Assembly (NCBI GenBank): GCA_028691095.1
Contig: JAQUZZ010000109.1
Coordinates: 1 to 5,772, forward strand
Direction of reading: 5' to 3'
From: Alistipes sp.
Lineage (GTDB): Bacteria; Bacteroidota; Bacteroidia; Bacteroidales; Rikenellaceae
Length of the DNA: 5,772 bases
A model generated the notes under the pieces. That model was not told the DNA's origin. It made no database searches and was given only the letters and a program-made list of their open reading frames with translations. Below, one piece after another: positions 1 to 5,703 of this stretch. The position numbers and the translations under genes are program-made. How positions within the stretch are numbered: the first letter of the stretch is position 1; the number at the start of each line of letters is the position of its first letter.

Positions 1-29
1 GAATCGCCTAGCGGACGAGATGCCGTTTC

Positions 30-857
30 GTGGATGGACCTGGTTGTCCAGTTGGTGGCGGCAATACGGTCCGCGCGACAACGAGCAGTATCGCCGGAAC
101 GGCCAACGAGTTTATCGACCGCCAAATGATTAAATACCTGCTCCCCCACGACGAAGCCATGGATGCCTTAGGCGTCTACGGCGCTGTGGCCAAACTGGGA
201 GTGATCCTGATCCTCTTCACGCAGATGTATCGCTATGCGGCCGAGCCCTATTTCCTCTCGTCCTTCAAAAAAGAGGATTTCAAAACCAGCAACGCGGTTG
301 CCATGAAGTACTTCATCTGGGTCTCGATCACCATTTTTCTGGGCATCACCCTCTTCAGCGACCTCTTTGCCCTGCTCATGGGACGCGACTTCCGTCAGGG
401 CATCTTCATTCTCCCGATCATCCTGCTCTCCAACATCTTTGCCGGCATCTGGCTGAATCTCTCCTTTTGGTACAAAAAGACTGGAGCCACCCGCTACGCC
501 TTATGGATCACGGGCACGGGACTCCTGTGCACCATAGGACTCAACCTCTATCTCACCCCGCGACTGGGGTATCAGGGTGCAGCACTCGCGCGATTGGGCT
601 GCGAAACCGCCATGGTGCTACTCAGTTACTACCTTTGTCGGCGACACTACCCGATTCCCTATGATCTGCGACGCATCGGGAGCTATTTCCTCTGGGGAGG
701 CGTCGCCTACGGACTCTCGTTGCTGAGTCGCGAACTCCCCGTGGGGCTCCATTACGGCTGCAATCTACTCCTGCTGGCCGGATTTATAGGCTATGTGCTG
801 TACATCGAAAAGATCGACCTGCGCGGCGTGCTTCGTGCGGTGCTTCATCGTCACTAA
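30..857 (+). CDS. Polysaccharide (O-antigen/Wzx-type) flippase, C-terminal part
   Basis: Inner-membrane transporter of the MATE/MVF-like polysaccharide flippase group, expected to move lipid-linked sugar units across the membrane for LPS or capsule assembly. The family-like sequence begins at about residue 21 with IAGTANEFIDRQMIKYLLP, a hallmark of Bacteroidota members. RYAAEPYF (residues 68-75) and the WYKKTGATRYA stretch (147-157) follow. Hydrophobic segments fall near residues 49-66, 93-113, 124-146, 157-176, 188-202, 216-234 and 242-259, giving about six to seven helices. Family members are usually near 480-500 residues, so roughly the N-terminal half is missing. The GTG at base 30 is only the first possible start after an in-frame TAG at 9-11, and residues 1-20 do not look like the family, so it is not a natural start. 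The C-terminus appears complete. The substrate cannot be told. dut follows after 97 bases. Confidence 0.8.
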   Translation: MDGPGCPVGGGNTVRATTSSIAGTANEFIDRQMIKYLLPHDEAMDALGVYGAVAKLGVILILFTQMYRYAAEPYFLSSFKKEDFKTSNAVAMKYFIWVSITIFLGITLFSDLFALLMGRDFRQGIFILPIILLSNIFAGIWLNLSFWYKKTGATRYALWITGTGLLCTIGLNLYLTPRLGYQGAALARLGCETAMVLLSYYLCRRHYPIPYDLRRIGSYFLWGGVAYGLSLLSRELPVGLHYGCNLLLLAGFIGYVLYIEKIDLRGVLRAVLHRH

Positions 858-918
858 GCGCCGTGTGTTATGTATCTCCTCTTTACCCCGAACCGTTGAG
901 CAAGAAGCAAATCTGAAA

Positions 919-932
919 AGTTTCACGAAACT
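919..932. repeat. Short inverted repeat upstream of dut
   Basis: AGTTTC-AC-GAAACT, two perfect 6-base arms around a 2-base centre, ending 22 bases before the dut start codon. It could be an operator for a dimeric repressor or a chance palindrome. I see no TAnnTTTG promoter box beside it. Only the symmetry is seen; any function is inference. Confidence 0.3.
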
Positions 933-954
933 CACGCCATAAACCGTATCACTC

Positions 955-1386
955 ATGAAGATCAAAGTCATCAACCGCTCCGCCTACGACCTCCCTCACT
1001 ACGAGACTCCCAGTGCTGCCGGCATGGACGTACGCGCCAACCTCACCGAACCGCTGTGCCTCGCCCCCTTGGAACGCGCGCTGGTTCCGACCGGCCTCTA
1101 TGTCGAACTTCCCGAAGGATACGAGATGCAGGTGCGCCCTCGCAGCGGACTGGCCGCGAAGCACGGCATCTCGGTCGCCAACGCCCCCGGAACCATCGAC
1201 CCCGACTATCGCGGAGAGATCCGTGTGATTCTGATCAACCTCTCCAACACCCCTTTTGAGCTGCTTCCCGGGGAGCGAATCGCCCAGTTGATCGTTGCAC
1301 GCTTCGAGTCGGTCGAGTGGGAGCCCACCGAAGCATTATGCGACACCCAACGCGGTGCAGGCGGTTTCGGCTCGACGGGACGCTAA
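955..1386 (+). CDS. dut: Deoxyuridine 5'-triphosphate nucleotidohydrolase (dUTPase)
   Basis: Cytosolic homotrimeric dUTPase that hydrolyses dUTP to dUMP and pyrophosphate. It keeps uracil out of DNA and supplies dUMP for thymidylate synthesis. All five trimeric-dUTPase motifs are present in order: motif I AGMDVRA (residues 22-28), motif II PRSGLA (62-67), motif III with [10 protein letters not shown] (79-88; Asp82 the expected catalytic base, Tyr85 in the uracil pocket), motif [13 protein letters not shown] (106-116), and the C-terminal arm [10 protein letters not shown] (133-142) that closes over the phosphates with its Arg. The 143-residue length is normal and the protein looks complete and active. 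The ATG at 955 is chosen because MKIKVINRS is the usual family N-terminus; no strong Shine-Dalgarno precedes it, as is common in this phylum. It has 97 bases on its 5' side and 240 on its 3' side, so it is probably its own transcription unit or read through from upstream. Confidence 0.97.
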   Translation: MKIKVINRSAYDLPHYETPSAAGMDVRANLTEPLCLAPLERALVPTGLYVELPEGYEMQVRPRSGLAAKHGISVANAPGTIDPDYRGEIRVILINLSNTPFELLPGERIAQLIVARFESVEWEPTEALCDTQRGAGGFGSTGR

Positions 1387-1521
1387 AGGCTCTACCACCC
1401 CACCTTCCCCCCCGTGCGAATCAAGAGCGCCATGTGCACAGCGGAGGGAGTATAGAGGAAAACATTCGGTCAAAAGCAGGGGAAGCGCGGATGCAATGCC
1501 GTAAAATTCCCGCTTTTTTCC
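1387..1521. other. Non-coding gap after dut
   Basis: First part of the 240 bases between dut and the delta' gene. Several frames stay open here, but none gives a convincing protein; they are by-products of the local base composition. There is a C-rich run just after dut and no clear hairpin-plus-T terminator. The T-run at 1514-1519 lies next to the promoter box. Confidence 0.5.
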
Positions 1522-1529
1522 TATTTTTG
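1522..1529 (+). promoter_or_regulatory. Bacteroidota-type -7 promoter box for the delta' gene
   Basis: TATTTTTG matches the TAnnTTTG -7 consensus recognised by the primary sigma factor of Bacteroidota. It sits in an A/T-rich patch after a T-run. No TTTG -33 element is seen at the usual distance, so the match rests on one box. Transcription would start near 1534-1537, leaving a leader of about 90 bases. The following TTCG is shared with the second box at 3332-3339. Confidence 0.55.
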
Positions 1530-1542
1530 TTCGGTGCACGGC

Positions 1543-1563
1543 GACTCTTCCCTAAGGGGAGTC
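1543..1563 (+). promoter_or_regulatory. Hairpin in the leader of the delta' gene
   Basis: GACTC (1543-1547) pairs with GAGTC (1559-1563), and CCC (1550-1552) with GGG (1556-1558), leaving a TT bulge and a TAA loop. It begins only about 8 bases after the inferred transcript start and 64 bases before the TTG start. It could stabilise the 5' end or modulate translation. It has no T-run, so it is not an intrinsic terminator. Confidence 0.35.
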
Positions 1564-1626
1564 ACCTCCATCGGCACACCTCGCCACAACAGCGCGCGGG
1601 GCAGACATCAAAAACGAGACATTACC

Positions 1627-2769
1627 TTGCAATTCAAAGAGATCTTGGGACAACAGCCGATTCTTCGGCATTTGGCTGCGAGCGTTGCGCGCAACCGAGT
1701 GAGTCATGCGTTGCTTTTCACCGGGCCCTCCGGCACCGGAGCCCTCCCGATTGCGGTGGCCTTTGCCCAATACCTCAACTGTCCCCATCGACACGACGGG
1801 GAGTCCTGTGGCGTGTGTCCCTCCTGTCTTCAGATGCAACAGTTGACCCATCCCGACGTCCATTTCGTCTTTCCGGTCAATACGCCCAAAGGCTCCGGCT
1901 CGTCGGAGAAGCCACTGAGCGATCACTACCTCGACCGCTGGAGAGCCCTCTTCCTGCGCACCGGAGGCTATTTCGACGAACCGATGTGGTACTCCGCACT
2001 GGAGATCGACAACAAACAGGGAAATATCAGCGCCTTTGAAGCCGACCAGATTCTACATAAACTCTCCTTCAAATCCTTTGAGTCGGAGTTTAAGATCGTC
2101 ATCCTGTGGCTTCCTGAGCGCATGAATCTTCAGGCCGCCAACAAACTTCTGAAAATCATCGAGGAGCCTTGGGATAAAACGCTGTTTCTGTTCGTCACGG
2201 AAGCACCCGACAAATTGTTGTCAACCCTGCTCTCCCGCACCCAGTCCATTCAGATTCCGATGCTCCAACCCGAAGAGATCGCACGGTATCTGATCGCGAC
2301 CCATCACACCCCTGAGCAGGAGGCTCACAAAGTCTCACACCTCTGCCAAGGCGACCTCTTGGAGGCCGAACGACTCATCGACGAGCAGCAACACCCCGCC
2401 AACGACTATCTGGAACTCTTCATCCGCCTCATGCGACTGAGCTACGAAGATCGCCACATGGAGTTGCTCGAATGGGCCGACACGGTGGCCACGCTGGGAC
2501 GCGAAGAGCAAAAACAGATGCTCGAAAACTTCATCCGACTGCTGCGCGACAGCTATATGCTGACCGCCGGAGTCCACGAAATCGCCTTCCTTTTCGGTCG
2601 CGAATACGACTTTTGCAAGAAATTTGCTCCGTTTGTCAACAACCGCAACATCGAAGCCCTGGTGGCGGAGATGGAGCGAGCCTTGCAGCAGGTGGCGCAA
2701 AACGGGAATCCGCGCATGATCTTTCCCCATTTTGCCCTCTCCATCAGCAAAATGATCGGTCGGATCTAA
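1627..2769 (+). CDS. holB: DNA polymerase III delta' subunit (clamp loader, DnaX/HolB family)
   Basis: Part of the clamp-loader complex that places the sliding clamp on primed DNA. From TTG 1627 the protein has 380 residues, normal for the family. The AAA+ fold starts with QFKEILGQ (2-9). The P-loop is GPSGTGAL (33-40), with Ala where ATPases carry Lys, as expected for a non-hydrolysing delta'. A zinc module follows with Cys52, 61, 64 and 67 (CX8CX2CX2C). HPDVHFVFP is at 75-83, and WLPERMN, ANKLLKIIEEP and the LLSRTQ sensor/arginine-finger region lie further on. The remainder is the helical collar domain. TTG is preferred because family proteins begin at QFKE/xFKD. The frame is open upstream to a GTG at 1534, but that codon sits at the inferred transcript start and its 31 extra residues are not family-like. 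An ATT at 1621 is the other near alternative. A separate DnaX (tau/gamma) gene is not in the window. Confidence 0.9.
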   Translation: MQFKEILGQQPILRHLAASVARNRVSHALLFTGPSGTGALPIAVAFAQYLNCPHRHDGESCGVCPSCLQMQQLTHPDVHFVFPVNTPKGSGSSEKPLSDHYLDRWRALFLRTGGYFDEPMWYSALEIDNKQGNISAFEADQILHKLSFKSFESEFKIVILWLPERMNLQAANKLLKIIEEPWDKTLFLFVTEAPDKLLSTLLSRTQSIQIPMLQPEEIARYLIATHHTPEQEAHKVSHLCQGDLLEAERLIDEQQHPANDYLELFIRLMRLSYEDRHMELLEWADTVATLGREEQKQMLENFIRLLRDSYMLTAGVHEIAFLFGREYDFCKKFAPFVNNRNIEALVAEMERALQQVAQNGNPRMIFPHFALSISKMIGRI

Positions 2770-2833
2770 CGGCGCCCCCACCCGCTGACCGACCCCAATC
2801 CCCACAAATTCTAACACTTATTCGCTTCACGTC

Positions 2834-3313
2834 ATGGCTCGCGTCGTACTTATCACCGGAGGAAACATCGGCCCCGTCGCTCAAACGCTCGCCGCAGCAC
2901 GCCAAGCCTTGATTGCGGCCGTTGGCGCAGAGGAGTGCGCCTCGACCCTGCGACGCTCCGCCCCTTGGGGCTTCGAGGCCAAAGAGCAATTCCTCAATCA
3001 GGTGCTCATTCTGCACACCTCTCTTTCACCCGAAGCGGTGCTCCAACAAGCCCTTGCCATAGAGGCACGGCTGGGACGACAACGTACGGCCGGCACCACG
3101 GGATACCAATCCCGACCGATCGACATCGACCTGCTCTTCTATGACGATCGGGTCTGTGCGACTCCGACCCTCACGCTTCCCCATCCTCGGATTGCGGAAC
3201 GAGCCTTTGTCTTGGCTCCGCTCTGTGAGATTGCACCGCAATGGATGCACCCCACCCTGCATCAAACCGCAGCCGAACTCTATGAGGCACTGCTCCAAGG
3301 TGAAAAACGATAG
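2834..3313 (+). CDS. folK: 2-amino-4-hydroxy-6-hydroxymethyldihydropteridine diphosphokinase (HPPK)
   Basis: Cytosolic enzyme of folate synthesis that transfers pyrophosphate from ATP to 6-hydroxymethyl-dihydropterin, making the substrate of dihydropteroate synthase. The 159 residues are the usual length for a stand-alone HPPK. Visible motifs are GGNIG near the N-terminus (9-13; commonly GSNxG), PWGFEAKEQFLNQV (44-57; pterin-side region), EARLGRQR (77-84; ATP-binding basic loop), RPIDIDLLFYDD (94-105; Asp97 and Asp99 the expected magnesium ligands) and LPHPRIAERAFVLAPL (115-130). All key residues look intact. ATG 2834 is the natural start. The gene lies 64 bases after the delta' stop in the same direction, so co-transcription is likely. 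No terminator or clear promoter box is seen in that gap. Confidence 0.95.
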   Translation: MARVVLITGGNIGPVAQTLAAARQALIAAVGAEECASTLRRSAPWGFEAKEQFLNQVLILHTSLSPEAVLQQALAIEARLGRQRTAGTTGYQSRPIDIDLLFYDDRVCATPTLTLPHPRIAERAFVLAPLCEIAPQWMHPTLHQTAAELYEALLQGEKR

Positions 3314-3331
3314 AATCTCAGGAAAAATCAC

Positions 3332-3339
3332 TACCTTTG
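3332..3339 (+). promoter_or_regulatory. Bacteroidota-type -7 promoter box for the Ig-like lipoprotein gene
   Basis: TACCTTTG fits the TAnnTTTG consensus and lies 19 bases after the folK stop, 74 bases before the next ATG. The start of transcription would be near 3344-3347. As at the box 1522-1529, it is followed by TTCG and no TTTG -33 element is apparent. It separates the housekeeping genes from the envelope genes. Confidence 0.6.
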
Positions 3340-3349
3340 TTCGTTAAAA

Positions 3350-3364
3350 CCTCTCTCAAAGAGG
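3350..3364 (+). promoter_or_regulatory. First leader hairpin before the lipoprotein gene
   Basis: CCTCT (3350-3354) pairs perfectly with AGAGG (3360-3364) around a 5-base loop, close behind the inferred transcript start. It has no trailing T-run, so it is more likely a 5' leader structure than a folK terminator. Short stems like this can arise by chance. Confidence 0.3.
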
Positions 3365-3365
3365 C

Positions 3366-3390
3366 CGGGCACCAGACCCGCAACCCTTTT
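3366..3390 (+). promoter_or_regulatory. Second leader hairpin with following T-run
   Basis: CGGG (3366-3369) pairs with CCCG (3377-3380) around a 7-base loop, followed by CAACCC and four T bases (3387-3390). It directly follows the hairpin at 3350-3364. The stem is too short and the T-run too weak and distant for a confident terminator; it may be an attenuator-like or stabilising leader element. Confidence 0.25.
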
Positions 3391-3413
3391 GACCGGATTA
3401 GACTCCTGCTTCA

Positions 3414-5462
3414 ATGATGAGTATAAAAGAGATCGCTATCTATAAACGTATCGTACAGTGTGGAATTCTCATGCTGTGCTGTATGCTGTTCCTCTACCGA
3501 TGTGCCAGCGTCGCCCAGCCTCAGGGAGGCCCGCGCGACACCTTGCCCCCCCGCATCGTCGCCATGACGCCGGCCTACGGCACCACGCACTTCACCGGAA
3601 AACGGATCTACATCGAATTCAACGAGTACGTCCAGATCAAAGACCAACAGAAGGAGTTCTTCACCTCGCCCTTCATGCGCAAGAAGCCCTCGATCATGCT
3701 GCGGGGTCGAGGCGTGCAGATCGACCTGAAGGAGGATCTCGACTCCAACCGCACCTATGCCCTCAACTTCGGCAAAAGCATCTCGGACAACAACGAGGGC
3801 AACCCCTACACCGGACTTCGCTACGTCTTCTCGACAGGAGACGCCATCGACTCGATGCTCATGTCGGGCTACACGGTGGATGCCAACAAGGGCGATACGG
3901 TAGGCAATGTCTACCTGCTCTTCTATCCCGCATCGCTGGACTCGATCCCCGATTACGACTCCACCCTCTTCAAAAATGCCGCATCCAGCGTCGCCCGTTC
4001 GTTCCCCAACGGCATCTTCATTGCCGAGAACCTCAAACCCATCGACTATCGGATCTACGCCCTGCAAGACAACAACTCCAACATGGAGTATGAACCGGGC
4101 GTCGATCGGGTCGCCTTCTTGGATACGGTCTACAATCCGCTCCAGATGCCCCCGTTCGATATTTGGTATGACACAACTCGCCGATACCTCCAGGCCAATC
4201 CGCAACTGATGTTCCGTCTGTTTCAGGACACCCCTTTCCGACGCCAGAACTTCTCGGGAGCCTCACGTCCCCAGGGGAATAAACTCGTCTTCAACTTTTC
4301 GGGAGCCTTCCCCGACATTCGGGAGCTGAAGTTCGACGAAATCGACTCGTCTCAGATTATGGTGGAGTACATGACCCCGCGTCACGACACGATGACCCTG
4401 TGGATCCACGCACGCGACACCTCCTTGTCCGACACCCTGCATGGACGACTGATCTACATGAAACACGACAGCCTGATGCGCCTCTACCCCGACACCCAGA
4501 AGTTGCGTCTGGCATGGCGTCATATCGTGAAGAAAGAGGAGAAAAAGAAGAAAAACGATACACTCCCCGAACCCAATCCTTTCAAGGTCAGGGTTTCGGG
4601 AGGCACCTCCATCAATCCGGAGAAAAACATTCCCTTTGAGTTTGAGTATCCGCTATGGAGCATGGACAGCAGTGCCATCACCCTCGAAAAACTCCCGGGC
4701 GCAGCGGGCGATGCCAATAGCAACGCCAACAACCCGCCCAAGTCCGACCCCTCGAAGCCGGGAGAGAAGGTTCGCTTCACCTTCCGTCGCGACTCGGTGA
4801 ACTTGCGCAAATGGACGCTCTCCGCACCGTGGGTTGCGGAGGCACAGTATCGCCTGCTCATCCCCGCCGGAACCTTCCAGAACTACAACGAGGAGCAGAA
4901 CGACACCCTCAAAACAGAATTTTCCATTGATGCCCCCGATAAATATGCCAGCCTCACCCTCAACCTTGAGGGCAAGAGCCCCGAGAGCGAATACATCGTA
5001 CAGATCGTAAAACCCGACGGCTCGCTGCTCAAAGAGGTGCCTCATCTGCGTACCGGAACCCACACGTTGCAATACATCGAAGTGGGAACGATTAAGATTC
5101 GCATCATTGAGGATCTGAACCGCAACGGGCGCTGGGACACCGGATCGCTGACGGCACGCCGACAACCCGAACGCGTCGAGTTCTTTGCCGACGATGCCAA
5201 CAACGAAGTGATCGAAACCAAAGCCAACTGGGAGGTCGTCTATGACCTGAAGATGGATCAACTCTTTGGCCCGGTCACCATGGAACGCATGAATGCCAAA
5301 ATTGCTCGCGACAACGAGATACGCCTCAAAGAGTTAGCCAAGAAACGAGCCGAAAAGGCGAAAAAAGATAAACAGGGTCACGGCTCCTCGAACAGTGGCA
5401 TGGGAGTGAGCAGCGGTATCGGCGGCATGAGTAACATCAGCAACACCGTCGGAGGCCGTTAA
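3414..5462 (+). CDS. Putative Ig-like domain lipoprotein (Big_5/SbsA-like), envelope
   Basis: Large Bacteroidota envelope protein of 682 residues; precise function unknown. The N-terminus has a basic segment, a hydrophobic stretch (18-27) and Cys30 in FLYRC, a probable but atypical lipobox, with Arg where Gly/Ala is usual. The sequence PQGGPRDTLPPRIVAMTPAYGT (from residue 36) opens an Ig-like domain (about 44-142) with IYIEFNEYVQIKD and NFGKSISDNNEGNPYTGLRYVFSTGD, strongly typical of this family. A carboxypeptidase-regulatory-like beta region follows (149-237), with YRIYALQDNNSNMEYEPG. The middle is beta-rich but broken by a Lys/Glu run (373-380) and an Asn/Pro/Ser linker (429-452). The last folded part has IRIIEDLNRNGRWDTG (562-577) and ANWEVVYDL. 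The tail is a charged helix (624-653) then Gly/Ser-rich to the stop. ATG 3414 is adjacent to a second ATG at 3417; either may be used. It has its own promoter box and leader. Confidence 0.85.
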   Translation: MMSIKEIAIYKRIVQCGILMLCCMLFLYRCASVAQPQGGPRDTLPPRIVAMTPAYGTTHFTGKRIYIEFNEYVQIKDQQKEFFTSPFMRKKPSIMLRGRGVQIDLKEDLDSNRTYALNFGKSISDNNEGNPYTGLRYVFSTGDAIDSMLMSGYTVDANKGDTVGNVYLLFYPASLDSIPDYDSTLFKNAASSVARSFPNGIFIAENLKPIDYRIYALQDNNSNMEYEPGVDRVAFLDTVYNPLQMPPFDIWYDTTRRYLQANPQLMFRLFQDTPFRRQNFSGASRPQGNKLVFNFSGAFPDIRELKFDEIDSSQIMVEYMTPRHDTMTLWIHARDTSLSDTLHGRLIYMKHDSLMRLYPDTQKLRLAWRHIVKKEEKKKKNDTLPEPNPFKVRVSGGTSINPEKNIPFEFEYPLWSMDSSAITLEKLPGAAGDANSNANNPPKSDPSKPGEKVRFTFRRDSVNLRKWTLSAPWVAEAQYRLLIPAGTFQNYNEEQNDTLKTEFSIDAPDKYASLTLNLEGKSPESEYIVQIVKPDGSLLKEVPHLRTGTHTLQYIEVGTIKIRIIEDLNRNGRWDTGSLTARRQPERVEFFADDANNEVIETKANWEVVYDLKMDQLFGPVTMERMNAKIARDNEIRLKELAKKRAEKAKKDKQGHGSSNSGMGVSSGIGGMSNISNTVGGR

Positions 5463-5526
5463 GGTGGCGCAGCACCCCCAAACGCTTCACGGCAGGAAGC
5501 ACAAGATCTCTCCAAACCAACCACAG

Positions 5527-5703
5527 ATGAAAAAAGAGTTTCGACATATTTTCGGCGTGTTTCTTCTCTTCACCCTCCTTGCACCCTCGCTCTACGGGCA
5601 ACATTACATCGGAATCCGCGGAGGTTGGGGGGGAGGTTCGGCTCGCTTCACGCCCGTCAAGGAGACCCAAGCATGTAGTTGGCGGCTATGGAAAAATCTT
5701 TAA
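5527..5703 (+). CDS. Secreted beta-barrel-like protein, N-terminal fragment interrupted near 5660
   Basis: Starts at ATG 5527, 64 bases after the lipoprotein stop in the same direction, so probably in its operon. Residues 1-25 form a clear signal peptide: MKKEFRH, a hydrophobic core, then a likely cut near SLYGQ. The mature part begins HYIGIRGGWGGGSARFTP, the Gly/aromatic pattern of Bacteroidota outer-membrane barrel (porin-like) proteins of about 200-250 residues. After KETQ, near base 5670, the resemblance stops and only a short unrelated tail (ACSWRLWKNL) precedes the TAA at 5701-5703. The break coincides with a fall in GC and the start of a - strand reading, so the stop is probably an artefact of a join and not the true end. 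The family is a pattern-based guess. A GTG at 5464 in frame would place non-signal residues first and is not favoured. Confidence 0.5.
   Translation: MKKEFRHIFGVFLLFTLLAPSLYGQHYIGIRGGWGGGSARFTPVKETQACSWRLWKNL

Noticed and set aside
33..39. Modified P-loop of the delta' protein (residue numbers) as evidence of a broken clamp-loader gene
   Set aside because: Loss of the P-loop Lys is normal in delta' subunits, which do not hydrolyse ATP.
1489..1520. Possible dut terminator ending in the T-run CGCTTTTTTCC
   Set aside because: Only GCGG/CCGC-type pairing over a long loop is available, and the T-run is better seen as the A/T-rich surroundings of the promoter box.
1435..1543. Near repeat GTGCACAGCG / GTGCACGGCG (about 100 bases apart)
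   Set aside because: Ten bases with one mismatch and no further copies; likely chance.
1534..1626. N-terminal extension of the delta' protein from GTG 1534
   Set aside because: Not family-like and placed at the inferred transcript start.
1317..2039. 240-codon + strand frame overlapping dut, the gap and the delta' gene
   Set aside because: Arg/Pro/Ser-rich without domains; it overlaps two genes with strong family motifs in another frame.
2335..2817. 160-codon - strand frame opposite the end of the delta' gene
   Set aside because: Shadow frame with no recognisable motifs.
3411..4205. 264-codon open frame on the - strand opposite the lipoprotein gene
   Set aside because: Its Val/Gly/Glu/Asp-rich, motif-free sequence is what an antisense shadow of a GC-rich gene gives, and the + strand frame here carries clear family motifs.
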